This document shows, piece by piece, positions 7,008 through 15,005 of a stretch of DNA of 64,000 nucleotides (the stretch's first letter is position 1; the number at the start of each line of letters is the position of its first letter). The notes beneath the pieces are model-generated. The model did not search any database, was not told where the DNA came from, and worked only from the letters and a program-made list of their open reading frames with translations. This DNA comes from Streptomyces venezuelae ATCC 10712 (GTDB lineage: Bacteria > Actinomycetota > Actinomycetes > Streptomycetales > Streptomycetaceae), in the NCBI RefSeq assembly GCF_008639165.1, contig NZ_CP029197.1, forward strand, positions 4,344,001 to 4,408,000, in the 5' to 3' direction. Both the position numbers and the translations under genes were made by a program.

Positions 7008-8396
7008 TCAGCGGCCGCTCAGTCGGTTCGCCAGGATCGCCACCCTGTCCGTCGTCGCCGCGTGGCCCGCCGCCTCGCGGCGGTCCGCGCCCCGGAAGGC
7101 CGCGTACATCGTCTGCACCCCCAGCCAGCGCAGCGGCTCCGGTTCCCACTTGCGGACCTTGTGGTTCACCCACGGGAGGGCGGTGAGGTCGGTCGGGCCC
7201 GACTGGCCCGAGTCCTGCTGGATGAGGTCGCGCAGGGTGCGGGCCGCGAGGTTCGCCGTGGCGACGCCCGAGCCGACGTAACCGCCCGCCCAGCCCAGGC
7301 CCGTGGAGCGGTCGAGGGTGACCGTGGCGCACCAGTCGCGGGGGACGCCGAGGACACCGGACCAGGCGTGGTCCACCCGTACCCCCGCCAGCTGGGGGAA
7401 GAAGCGGACCAGGATGTCGCGGAGCGCCTCGATCGTCTGGGGTTGCGTGCGGCCGTCGTTGTCCGTCTTCGAGCCGAAGCGGTACGGGACTCCCCGGCCG
7501 CCCAGCGCGATGCGGCCGTCGGCGGTGCGCTGGGCGTACATGTAGGCGTGCGCCATGTCGCCGAGGGTCTCGCGGCCCTCCCAGCCGATCGACTCCCACT
7601 GGGCGTCGCTGAGCGGCTCGGTGGCGATCATCGAGGAGTTCATGGGGAGCCAGGTGCGGCGCTGACCTGCGAGGGAGGCGGTGAAGCCCTCGGTGCAGCG
7701 CAGGATGTACGGGGCGCGGACCGTGCCGTACGGGGTGACGGCGTGCTTGGGCTTGATCTCGGTGACCGGGGTCGACTCGTGGATGGTGACGCCGAGCGCC
7801 TCGACGGCCGCCGCGAGGCCCTTCACCAGCTTCACCGGGTGCAGGCGGGCGCCGTGCGGGGTCCAGGAGGAGCCGACGGCGCCGGTGACGCGGATGCGTT
7901 CGGCGGTCTCGCGGGCCCCGTACATCTCCCGGTCGGTCTCGCCGAAGGCGAGTTCGGCGGCGTGGAAGTCCTTGAGGCGGGCGAGCTGCGCGGGGGAGAG
8001 GGCGACTTCGAGGACGCCGCCGCGGTGCTGGTCGGCCTCGATCTTCTCGGCCTCGCAGACGTCGAGGACCTCGGTGACGGTGGCGTTCATGGCGTGCTGG
8101 AGGCGGACGGCGGCCTCGTGGCCGTGGAGCTTGGCGTAGCGGTCGCGGCCGGCGATGCCGTTGTAGAGCCAGCCGCCGTTGCGGCCGGAGGCCCCGTACC
8201 CGCAGAACTTCGCCTCCAGGACGGTGATGTTCAGGAAGGGGACGGCCTTCTTGAGGTAGTAGGCGGTCCACAGGCCGGTGTAGCCGCCGCCGACGATGCA
8301 GATGTCGGCGGTGGTGTCGCCGGGGAGCGGTTCGCGGGGGTCGGGTGCGCCGTCCTGCGCGTACCAGAACGAGATGCCGCCGTTGACCGTACTCAT
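7008..8396 (-). CDS. FAD-dependent oxidoreductase, D-amino-acid-oxidase/glycine-oxidase superfamily
   Basis: The protein (462 aa) carries an N-terminal Rossmann motif DICIVGGGYTGLWTAYYL (about residues 31-48), followed by KFCGYGASGRNGGW, the flavin-contact region typical of DAO-family amine oxidases such as gamma-glutamylputrescine oxidase. A C-terminal GYVGSGVATANLAARTL segment closes the FAD site. It should oxidise a primary or secondary amine or amino acid with O2; the substrate is not evident. Cytoplasmic, no signal peptide. It is divergent from the DsbA-like lipoprotein gene at 8561, with a 164-bp shared promoter region. Length is normal for the family. Confidence 0.9.
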   Translation of the reverse strand: MSTVNGGISFWYAQDGAPDPREPLPGDTTADICIVGGGYTGLWTAYYLKKAVPFLNITVLEAKFCGYGASGRNGGWLYNGIAGRDRYAKLHGHEAAVRLQHAMNATVTEVLDVCEAEKIEADQHRGGVLEVALSPAQLARLKDFHAAELAFGETDREMYGARETAERIRVTGAVGSSWTPHGARLHPVKLVKGLAAAVEALGVTIHESTPVTEIKPKHAVTPYGTVRAPYILRCTEGFTASLAGQRRTWLPMNSSMIATEPLSDAQWESIGWEGRETLGDMAHAYMYAQRTADGRIALGGRGVPYRFGSKTDNDGRTQPQTIEALRDILVRFFPQLAGVRVDHAWSGVLGVPRDWCATVTLDRSTGLGWAGGYVGSGVATANLAARTLRDLIQQDSGQSGPTDLTALPWVNHKVRKWEPEPLRWLGVQTMYAAFRGADRREAAGHAATTDRVAILANRLSGR

Positions 8397-8560
8397 GTGT
8401 ATCCCTCTTCCGGGTGCGTGGGCGGGAGGTTACCCGGGGCGTTGGTCCTGTGGATACGGGTCCTTCGGCGGCGATTCCCGGCCGGGGCCCGGCCTAGGTT
8501 CGAGGGTGCGCCGCACCGGTGCAGAAGGTGCGGATTCCGTAGCTCCGGAAGGACCCTCCC

Positions 8561-9286
8561 ATGACCGTACGCAGGACTCGGCGCGTCGTCGCCGCGGCCG
8601 TCACGGCCGGTCTCATCGGCCTTGCGGCGGTGGGCTGTTCGGACTCCGGCGGGTCCACGGCGGCGGCGGTGACCGTGGCGCCGGCGGCGCCGGCGGAGCA
8701 GACGGCCGTGCTCGCGGGGCTCCCGGCGGCCGTGGACGGTACGAAGATCGTCGTCGGGGAGACGAAGGCGCCGCACACCGTCACGGTGTACGTCGACCCC
8801 CGGTGCGGCTACTGCGCGAAGTTCGAGGCGAGCGGCGGCACGGTCCTCGCGGAGCAGGCCGCGGCCGGCACGCTGAAGGTCGAGTACGTCGTCGCGTCCT
8901 TCCTCGACGCCAGGACCGGCGGTACGGCCTCGGCGCGGGCCGCGAACGCGCTGCGGGCGGCGGTCGACGCGGGGACGGGGAAGTTCGCGGCGTTCCAGGC
9001 GGCCCTCTTCGCCTCGCAGCCGGCGGGCGAGTCGAAGGACGGTTTCTCCGCCGACCACCTGCTGCGGATCGCGGACCAGGTGGAGGGGCTGCGGAGCGCC
9101 GCCTTCGACCGGGCGGTGCGGGAGGACACGTACCGGGGCTGGGTCGCCGACGCCGAGAAGGCCTTCGAGTCCTCGGGGGTGGGCGGCACTCCGACCGTCC
9201 TCGTCGACGGGGCCGCGCTGCCCGGCGGGCACGCGCTGTACGACGCGGCCGAATTCTCGAAGGCGCTGGGCGAAGCCGGCGTCTAG
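8561..9286 (+). CDS. DsbA-like thioredoxin-fold lipoprotein
   Basis: This 241-residue protein has a lipoprotein signal peptide with lipobox LAAVGC (lipidated Cys26), a short Ala/Thr-rich linker, then a DsbA-type thioredoxin domain with redox motif C83-G-Y-C86 in the context VDPRCGYCAKFE and the cis-Pro region VGGTPTVLVDG near the C-terminus. It is expected to act outside the membrane as a thiol:disulfide oxidoreductase or reductase. The ATG at 8561 follows GGAAGGACC. Its divergent neighbour is an FAD oxidase; the APH-like gene follows after 9 nt and may be co-transcribed. Confidence 0.9.
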   Translation: MTVRRTRRVVAAAVTAGLIGLAAVGCSDSGGSTAAAVTVAPAAPAEQTAVLAGLPAAVDGTKIVVGETKAPHTVTVYVDPRCGYCAKFEASGGTVLAEQAAAGTLKVEYVVASFLDARTGGTASARAANALRAAVDAGTGKFAAFQAALFASQPAGESKDGFSADHLLRIADQVEGLRSAAFDRAVREDTYRGWVADAEKAFESSGVGGTPTVLVDGAALPGGHALYDAAEFSKALGEAGV

Positions 9287-9295
9287 GGTCGTGGA

Positions 9296-10192
9296 GTGAT
9301 CCACGTACCGGAACCACTCGTCGCGTCCCAGGTGAAGTACAACGGCGAGGCTGGCCGGGCGTTCGTCGCCGGACTGCCGGACCTCGCCGAGGAGTTCGTC
9401 GACCGGTGGGGACTGCGGGTCACCGGCCCGTCCATGTACGGGATGGCCTCCCTGGTCCTGCCCGTCGTGCGGAACTCCGACGGCACGCGCGCCGCGTTGA
9501 AGATGCAGATCCTCGACGACGAGACCGAGGGCGAGCCGATCGGACTGCGCGTCTGGGACGGCGACGGCGTCGTCCGCCTCCTGGACCACGACGCCGGTAC
9601 GGGGACGATGCTGCTGGAGCGGCTCGACGAGGCCCGTCCGCTGAGTTCCGTCACCGACACGCGGGAGGCGATGCGGGTCGTCGCGGAGCTCCTCGCCCGG
9701 CTCGTCGCCGTCCCCGCGCCCGAGGGGCTGCGCGGACTCGGCGACATCGCGGCCGGGATGCTCGCGGACGTGCCGGGGGCGGCGGAACGCCTCGGCGCGG
9801 ACGACGCGGGCGTGCTCCGGGACTGTGCGGCGGCGGTACGGGAGGTGGTGGACGAACCGGGCGACCGGCTCCTCCACTGGGACCTGCACCTGGACAACGT
9901 CCTGGCGGCCGACCGCGAACCATGGCTGGCGATCGACCCGAAGCCGCTCGCCGGCGACCCCGGCTTCGATCTGCTGCCCGCGCTGATGGACCGCTTCGAC
10001 CCGGCCGACCCGGCGGACCTCCTGTGGCGCTTCGACCTGCTCGCGGAGGTGGTCGGCGACCGAGGACGGGCGGTGGCGTGGACGCTGGGACGGGTGCTGC
10101 AGAACGGCCTGTGGGACGTGGAGGACGGCGAGCCGCGCCTGGACGCGGAACAGGTGGCGGTGGCACGGGTGCTGCGGGCGGCGCGGGGGTAG
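9296..10192 (+). CDS. Aminoglycoside phosphotransferase family protein (streptomycin 6-kinase/APH(6)-hydroxyurea type)
   Basis: The kinase (298 aa) has the Brenner motif HWDLHLDNVL (194-203, catalytic Asp196) and the metal-binding LAIDPKPLAGDPGFDL (Asp214), both characteristic of the APH(6)/hydroxyurea phosphotransferase family. Phosphate is transferred from ATP to a hydroxyl of an aminoglycoside or a similar small molecule. Whether it confers resistance is not known; many Streptomyces carry silent paralogues. Start is GTG at 9296, 9 nt after the DsbA-like gene, suggesting co-transcription. Cytoplasmic, normal length. Confidence 0.88.
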   Translation: MIHVPEPLVASQVKYNGEAGRAFVAGLPDLAEEFVDRWGLRVTGPSMYGMASLVLPVVRNSDGTRAALKMQILDDETEGEPIGLRVWDGDGVVRLLDHDAGTGTMLLERLDEARPLSSVTDTREAMRVVAELLARLVAVPAPEGLRGLGDIAAGMLADVPGAAERLGADDAGVLRDCAAAVREVVDEPGDRLLHWDLHLDNVLAADREPWLAIDPKPLAGDPGFDLLPALMDRFDPADPADLLWRFDLLAEVVGDRGRAVAWTLGRVLQNGLWDVEDGEPRLDAEQVAVARVLRAARG

Positions 10193-10333
10193 GGGGCTGT
10201 TCCCGTCGCCGCCCGGCACGGGACTCCTGACCGGTCTCCGTCATGGCCCGGCACGGGGCCCGACGGGTCCTGCCGCCGCCCGGCATGCGAAACGTCCTGG
10301 CGGGACCCGGGCCGCCCGGGGCAGGCTTGCGCC

Positions 10334-10813
10334 ATGATCCGTACAGCCACTCCCGCCGACGTGTCCGTCATGCACTCCCTCGTCCGTGACCTCGCCGAGT
10401 ACGAGAAGGCCCTCGACGAGGTCCGTACGACCCCGGAGCAGCTCCACGAGGCCCTCTTCGGCGCGCACCCCGCCGCGTACGCGCACGTCGCCGAGGCGGA
10501 GGACGGCGAGGTCGTCGGCTTCGCGCTCTGGTTCCTCAACTTCTCGACCTGGCGCGGTGTCCACGGCATCTACCTGGAGGACCTGTACGTCCGCCCGGAG
10601 GCCCGCGGCGGCGGCCACGGCAAGGCGCTCCTCACCGAGCTGGCCCGGATCTGCGTCGAGCGCGGCTACGAGCGCCTGGAGTGGTCCGTCCTGAACTGGA
10701 ACACCCCGTCGATCGACTTCTACAAGTCCCTCGGCGCCCGCCCGCAGGACGAGTGGACGGTCTACCGGCTGACGGACGGGGCGCTGGCGGAGCTGGGTGG
10801 GGCGGGGGTGTAG
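10334..10813 (+). CDS. GNAT N-acetyltransferase, diamine/spermidine acetyltransferase-like
   Basis: At 159 aa it is a single GNAT domain. The acetyl-CoA pyrophosphate loop is seen as YVRPEARGGGHGKALLTEL. The preceding strand IYLEDLYV and the C-terminal WNTPSIDFYKSLGA are typical of SSAT/thialysine acetyltransferases, which acetylate terminal amines of polyamines or lysine analogues. The ATG at 10334 begins MIRTATPADV, the canonical GNAT start. The next gene follows after 9 nt. Confidence 0.9.
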   Translation: MIRTATPADVSVMHSLVRDLAEYEKALDEVRTTPEQLHEALFGAHPAAYAHVAEAEDGEVVGFALWFLNFSTWRGVHGIYLEDLYVRPEARGGGHGKALLTELARICVERGYERLEWSVLNWNTPSIDFYKSLGARPQDEWTVYRLTDGALAELGGAGV

Positions 10814-10822
10814 TAAAGAGGC

Positions 10823-11161
10823 ATGGATACGGACATCGAGCAGCGGTTTCAGCGGATCACGGCGTTCATCGAGGCGCGGCTGACGCCGCTTTTCGACCCG
10901 GCGAACGGGAGTGACCACGGGTTCGGCATGGACGACACCTCTCGGGCGCTGCGCGCCACGCGCTACACCGTGCAGGCGGCGTCCGCCGTCAACGGGCTCG
11001 TCGAGAAGCGGGAGTCGGCGCCGGAGCTGCGGCAGATCGTGGACCAGGCGCTGGAGCACAACTGGGACGTGCTGCGTTCCGTCGCCCGGATGTGGGAGGA
11101 CCACCCCGACTTCCTCAAGGAGTTCAAGGCGCACTCCTGGGATGTGGTCGGGGCGGTCTGA
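10823..11161 (+). CDS. Conserved hypothetical helical protein (112 aa)
   Basis: A small, mostly alpha-helical acidic protein with no signal peptide, membrane segment or recognised catalytic motif. Its most distinctive stretch is the C-terminal DHPDFLKEFKAHSWDV. It starts 9 nt after the acetyltransferase stop with an AGAGG site close to the ATG, so the two are probably co-transcribed. Function unknown. Confidence 0.75.
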   Translation: MDTDIEQRFQRITAFIEARLTPLFDPANGSDHGFGMDDTSRALRATRYTVQAASAVNGLVEKRESAPELRQIVDQALEHNWDVLRSVARMWEDHPDFLKEFKAHSWDVVGAV

Positions 11162-11194
11162 GGGCCGCTCTGGCCTGGTGGGTCCGTCCTGGGC

Positions 11195-12193
11195 TCAGGG
11201 GATCAGGACCACCTTGCCCGTCGTCGCCCGGGTTTCCAGGGCGCGGTGGGCGCCCGCCGCGTTCGCCAGGGGGAAGCGGTGGACCGCCGGGCGGAGGGCG
11301 CCGGTGGCCGCCGCGTCGAGGGCGGCGAGTTCCAGGGGGCGGATGTCGCCGCCCGCCTTCTGGAGCATCACGGGGCCGAGGACGGACTCCGAGGTGATGC
11401 CGCGCGCGGCGAGTTCCTCGGCCGGGTAGGTGAGGGGTTCGCCGTCGTGCAGGCCCGCGCCCGCCCAGCCGAACACCAGGTGCTGACCGCCCTTGCCCAG
11501 GAGGTCGACGGCGGCGCGCGCGGTGTCGCCGCCGACCGAGTCGAACACGACGGTGGCGGCGCGTCCGCCCAGGTGGGCGCGGACCTTCTCCGGCCAGTCG
11601 GCGAGCGTGTAGTCGACGGCGAGGTCGGCGCCGTTCGCCTCGACGAGGGCGACCTTCGCCGAGCCGCCGGCGAGGCCGATGACGGTGGCTCCGGCGTTCT
11701 TGGCGTACTGGACGAGCAGGGTGCCGATGCCGCCGGCCGCCGCCGGGACGATCGCCACGGAGTCGGGGCCGAGCTCGGTGAACTGCAGGATGCCGAGGGT
11801 GGTGCGGCCGGTGCCGATCATCGCGACGGCCTCCGCCTCGCCGAGGTGGTCGGGCAGGGCGTGGAGGCGGGCGGCGTCGGTGACGGCGAGTTCGGCGTAG
11901 CCGCCGGGGGCCATGCCGAGGTGGGCGACGACCCGCTTGCCGAGCCAGGCCGGGTCGGTGCCCTCGCCGAGGGCGTCGACGGTTCCGGCAACCTCGCGGC
12001 CCGGGACGGTGGGGAGTTCGGCGGGGGCCGGGAAGGGGCCGGTCATGCCTTCGCGGAGCGAGGTGTCGAGGACGTGCACGCCGGCGGCCGCGACCTTGAT
12101 GCGGACCTGGCCGGGGCCCGGTACGGGGTCGGGGGTCTCCTCGTACGTGAGGTTCTCGGCGGGGCCGAAGGCGTGGAGGCGGATGGCGTGCAT
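11195..12193 (-). CDS. Zinc-binding alcohol dehydrogenase/NADPH:quinone oxidoreductase family protein, SoxR-regulated
   Basis: The 332-residue medium-chain dehydrogenase/reductase begins with an N-terminal GroES-like domain (MHAIRLHAFGPAENLTYEETPDPVPGPGQ) and has a Rossmann domain with AAAGGIGTLLVQYAKNAGATVIGL for NADPH binding. It lacks the structural zinc cysteines, as in quinone oxidoreductases. It probably reduces quinones or electrophilic enones. The ATG at 12193 is preceded by GGGGACC; longer in-frame extensions run back over the regulatory region. A SoxR-type promoter (12356-12386) reads toward this gene, giving a leader of about 150 nt. In S. coelicolor the SoxR regulon includes a related reductase; equating the two is inference. 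Confidence 0.9.
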   Translation of the reverse strand: MHAIRLHAFGPAENLTYEETPDPVPGPGQVRIKVAAAGVHVLDTSLREGMTGPFPAPAELPTVPGREVAGTVDALGEGTDPAWLGKRVVAHLGMAPGGYAELAVTDAARLHALPDHLGEAEAVAMIGTGRTTLGILQFTELGPDSVAIVPAAAGGIGTLLVQYAKNAGATVIGLAGGSAKVALVEANGADLAVDYTLADWPEKVRAHLGGRAATVVFDSVGGDTARAAVDLLGKGGQHLVFGWAGAGLHDGEPLTYPAEELAARGITSESVLGPVMLQKAGGDIRPLELAALDAAATGALRPAVHRFPLANAAGAHRALETRATTGKVVLIP

Positions 12194-12229
12194 GAGGTCC
12201 CCGTTCTTCGTGAGGTCGGTGGGTCGTGA

Positions 12230-12296
12230 GGGGCGGGTCGCCGGTCGTGAGTGTCGGGTCGCCGGTCGCCGGTCGCGGGTCCCGCCGGTCGGTGTC
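12230..12296. repeat. Short direct repeats in the leader of the quinone oxidoreductase gene
   Basis: GGGTCGCCGGTCG and shorter GCCGGTC units repeat irregularly five or six times between the SoxR promoter and the gene. No protein is indicated. Confidence 0.5.
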
Positions 12297-12355
12297 CGTG
12301 GTCGCGGACGGCGGGCCGTGGTGCGACCCCGACCGTGCCGTGTGCGACGAAGAAC

Positions 12356-12386
12356 AGCCTCCGACCTCAAGCGCGCTTGAGGTCAA
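12356..12386 (-). promoter_or_regulatory. SoxR-type promoter/operator for the quinone oxidoreductase
   Basis: The 20-bp sequence ACCTCAAGCGCGCTTGAGGT (12364-12383) is a perfect palindrome and matches the SoxR box CCTCAAG-N4-CTTGAGG. Read on the minus strand, TTGACC (12386-12381) forms a -35 overlapping the dyad, and GAGGCT (12361-12356) lies exactly 19 bp further on as a weak -10. This is the overlong spacer typical of MerR/SoxR promoters such as soxS. The operator overlaps the last codons and stop of the upstream flavoprotein gene. Confidence 0.88.
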
Positions 12387-13551
12387 GGCCCTGTCCGAAG
12401 TCCAGGTGCCGCTCCGAGCGCAGCGCCAGCGACACCGCCTCGACCGCGCTCGTGAACGACACCTCCGACAGCACGCCGGGCGCCGCCACCTGGTCGCCCA
12501 CCAGGTACACCCCGTCGCCCCGGTCGACGGCCGGCCGGTCGCGCCAGGTCGTTCCCGGCCGGTCCACCGCCCCCGTCCGCCCCTGGGACACGCTCTCGCG
12601 TCGCCACACGGTCCGCTCGCGCCAGCCCGGGAAGCCGATGTCGAGGAGCCGTTCCGCGTGGGCCACCCCGTCCGCCTTCGTCTCGCCCGGGCCGATGGGC
12701 AGTTGGGCCTGGACGAGCTGCTGCCCGGCCGGGGCCAGCGACGGGTCCTGGGCCGTGAACCGTTCGACCCAGCCCGGTGCGTCCAGGTCCGAGATCACGA
12801 ACGGATCGCCCTTCCGGGTGCGTACCGCCAGGTCGAAAAGGACCGTACGGCCGCTGTCCCAGGTCAGCGACGGGTCGTCGAGGAGCCGGGCGGCGGCGGG
12901 CAGGGCCGTGGCGACGACCACCGGTCCCTCGCCGAGCGGCAGGCTTTCGACGCGGGACGAGGTCTCGATCCGTACGCCCGTCTCCCAGGCCCGCGCGGCC
13001 ATCCGCTCGATCAACTGCCCCCAGCCGCCCCGCACGTAGTGCGCCTCGGGCGGCAGGGCGGCGGACCGGTGGAGGCGTTCCTGCACGAAGCGGGCGGAGA
13101 GCGCGCCCGGGTCGTGGTGGAAGAGCGCGACCGCCGAGTACGCGGCGGCCTCCCGCGCGGCCCGCTCGCCCACCAGCCCGGTGGCCCAGCTGAGGAAGTC
13201 CTGGTCCACGGGGGCCTGTTCGGGGGTACGGAGGGACTGCCGCAGCAGGCCGAGCGGCGGAGTGCGACGCAGCGCCCCGGCGCGGTGGAAGCGGAGCCGC
13301 AGGGACTCGGCGACGGGCAGTGGGGCGAGCGGTCCGAGGAGGCCGCGCTGCTTGAGCCAGGTCCAGTGGGGGCCGCCGGAGTAGAGGGCGTGCGGGCCGT
13401 CGTTGGTGAGGTACGTGCCCTCGGCGGTACGGGCCCGGCCGCCGAGCGTCCGGTGCGCCTCGTGCAGGGTCACCTTGGTTCCGGCCTCGGCTGCGGTGAT
13501 GGCCGCCGTGAGTCCGGCGAAGCCGCCGCCGATGATCGTGAGCTTCCGCAT
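12367..13551 (-). CDS. FAD-dependent amine oxidase/phytoene-desaturase-like oxidoreductase
   Basis: This 394-residue flavoprotein has a dinucleotide-binding N-terminus LTIIGGGFAGLTAAITAAEAG and the second FAD motif typical of the amine-oxidase/carotenoid-desaturase superfamily (TLGGRARTAEG, then TNDGPHALYSGG). The C-terminal GDGVYLVGDQVAAPG completes the FAD site. No carotenoid genes lie nearby, so a desaturase role is not supported; an unknown dehydrogenation or isomerisation is safer. The GTG/ATG start at 13551 follows a purine-rich site. The 3' end carries the SoxR operator of the next gene. It is divergent from the pentapeptide-like gene at 13662. Confidence 0.86.
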   Translation of the reverse strand: MRKLTIIGGGFAGLTAAITAAEAGTKVTLHEAHRTLGGRARTAEGTYLTNDGPHALYSGGPHWTWLKQRGLLGPLAPLPVAESLRLRFHRAGALRRTPPLGLLRQSLRTPEQAPVDQDFLSWATGLVGERAAREAAAYSAVALFHHDPGALSARFVQERLHRSAALPPEAHYVRGGWGQLIERMAARAWETGVRIETSSRVESLPLGEGPVVVATALPAAARLLDDPSLTWDSGRTVLFDLAVRTRKGDPFVISDLDAPGWVERFTAQDPSLAPAGQQLVQAQLPIGPGETKADGVAHAERLLDIGFPGWRERTVWRRESVSQGRTGAVDRPGTTWRDRPAVDRGDGVYLVGDQVAAPGVLSEVSFTSAVEAVSLALRSERHLDFGQGLDLKRA

Positions 13552-13661
13552 GATCGGTCTCCCTCGTGTCGAACCGTGCAGTGGTCCCGTACCGGGACGG
13601 ATGGGGGAGGCGGGTTCGTGACATCGGGGGCGTTGTCAGTGGCGTACCTCACGATGGGGGC

Positions 13662-14336
13662 ATGGCGACGACTCGGAAGAAGAAGGCGGCGGTGGCGGGG
13701 GCGCGGCGGCCGGAGGTGCGGCTTCCGCCCCTGGAGGGGTACGAGGGCGGGATCGCACCGGACGGGGACTACGACGGTCTCGAACTGGCCGGGCTCGACC
13801 TCGCGGGGCAGTCCGGCGAGGGCGCGCGGTTCCTGGACTGCGCGCTGCGGGAGTGCGGGCTCGACGAGGCGCGGCTGACGGGGGCGCGGTTCCTCGACTC
13901 GGTGCTGACGGGGGTGCGGGGCGTGGGGACGGTTCTCGCCGGGGCGCAGCTGCGGGACGTGGAGGTCGTGGACGCGCGGCTCGGCGGGGCGCAGTTGCAC
14001 GGGGCGGTGCTGGAGAGGGTGGTGGTGCGGGGTGGGAAGAGCGACTACCTGAACCTGCGGGCGGCGAAGCTGAAGGACGTCGTCTTCGAGGGGTGTGTGC
14101 TGAGCGAGCCCGACTTCGGGGGCGCGGTGCTCGAACGGGTGGAGTTCGTGGACTGCGTCCTGACCGGGGCGGACTTCAGCGGGGCGCGGCTGAAGGACGT
14201 GGACCTGAGAGGGGTCCAGCGGCTGGAGATCGCCCGTGGGGTGGAGTCCCTCGCGGGTGCGGTGATCTCCACGGCGCAGCTCCTCGACCTGGCTCCGGTA
14301 CTCGCGGCCCAGCTGGGGGTGCGGGTGGAGGAGTAG
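13662..14336 (+). CDS. Pentapeptide-repeat protein
   Basis: A 224-residue protein with a basic N-terminus (TTRKKK) followed from about residue 40 by repeated five-residue units of the A(D/N)LXX type, for example LDLAG, ARFLDC, ARLTG, ARFLD, AQLRD, ADFSG, ARLKD and VDLRG. Such units stack into a right-handed quadrilateral beta-helix. Some family members mimic DNA and protect gyrase, but most have no known role. The ATG at 13662 follows GATGGGGG; a longer in-frame reading from 13566 lacks a site. Cytoplasmic. Confidence 0.85.
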   Translation: MATTRKKKAAVAGARRPEVRLPPLEGYEGGIAPDGDYDGLELAGLDLAGQSGEGARFLDCALRECGLDEARLTGARFLDSVLTGVRGVGTVLAGAQLRDVEVVDARLGGAQLHGAVLERVVVRGGKSDYLNLRAAKLKDVVFEGCVLSEPDFGGAVLERVEFVDCVLTGADFSGARLKDVDLRGVQRLEIARGVESLAGAVISTAQLLDLAPVLAAQLGVRVEE

Positions 14337-14412
14337 TGCCGCGGGCGGCTCCCGGGCAGGCGGGGAAGGCCGGCCGAGGCTTACGGGGGGGGCGAGGGAG
14401 GCCGCCGAGGGC

Positions 14413-14913
14413 CTACGGCAGGCGGGGGAAGCGGGACTGGAGGGACCAGATGGCCGGGTTGTCGCCGAGGCCCTCGTGCATGTCCGTGAGGTCGGCGATC
14501 AGGTCGTGCAGGAAGTCGCGGGCCTCGCGGCGCAGCGCGGAGTGGCTGAAGGTGACCGGTGGCTCGTCGCCGGGCATCCAGTCGGCCTCGACGTCCACCC
14601 AGCCGAAGCGGCGCTCGAAGAGCATCCGGTCCGAGGACTCGGTGAAGTCGAGCTCCGCGTACTGCGGCTGGGAGGCGCGGCTGCCGCGCGGGTCCTGGTC
14701 GAGCTGCTCGACGATGTCGCACAGCGCCCAGGCGAAGTCGAGCACCGGCACCCATCCCCAGGCTGTGGACACCTCGCGGTCCGCCTCGGTGTCCGCCAGG
14801 TACACGTCCCCGCAGAACAGGTCGTGGCGCAGCGCGTGGACGTCCGCGCGGCGGTAGTCGGTCTGCGGCGGGTCGGGGAAGCGACGCGAGAGGGAGTAGC
14901 CGATGTCGAGCAC
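14413..14913 (-). CDS. Conserved hypothetical protein (166 aa)
   Basis: I recognise it only as a conserved actinobacterial soluble protein with no assigned activity. The sequence is acidic and tryptophan-rich (STAWGWVPVLDFAWAL, RRFGWVDVEADWMPG) with a helical C-terminus (LHDLIADLTDMHEGLGDNPAIW). There is no signal peptide, membrane segment or metal motif. It lies between the convergent pentapeptide-repeat gene and the FAD monooxygenase gene. Confidence 0.78.
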   Translation of the reverse strand: MLDIGYSLSRRFPDPPQTDYRRADVHALRHDLFCGDVYLADTEADREVSTAWGWVPVLDFAWALCDIVEQLDQDPRGSRASQPQYAELDFTESSDRMLFERRFGWVDVEADWMPGDEPPVTFSHSALRREARDFLHDLIADLTDMHEGLGDNPAIWSLQSRFPRLP

Positions 14914-15005
14914 GGAACCGATGGTGTCACGGCGCCGGGCCCGCCTCGCACGCGAGGATCACCAGGCGCACCGATCGCGGCCGCGTACCCGCCCCCCGTC
15001 CCGGC

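Noticed and set aside
12367..13551. Carotenoid biosynthesis locus
   Set aside because: The flavoprotein resembles phytoene desaturases only in its FAD motifs, and no crtB, crtE or crtY homologue is nearby.
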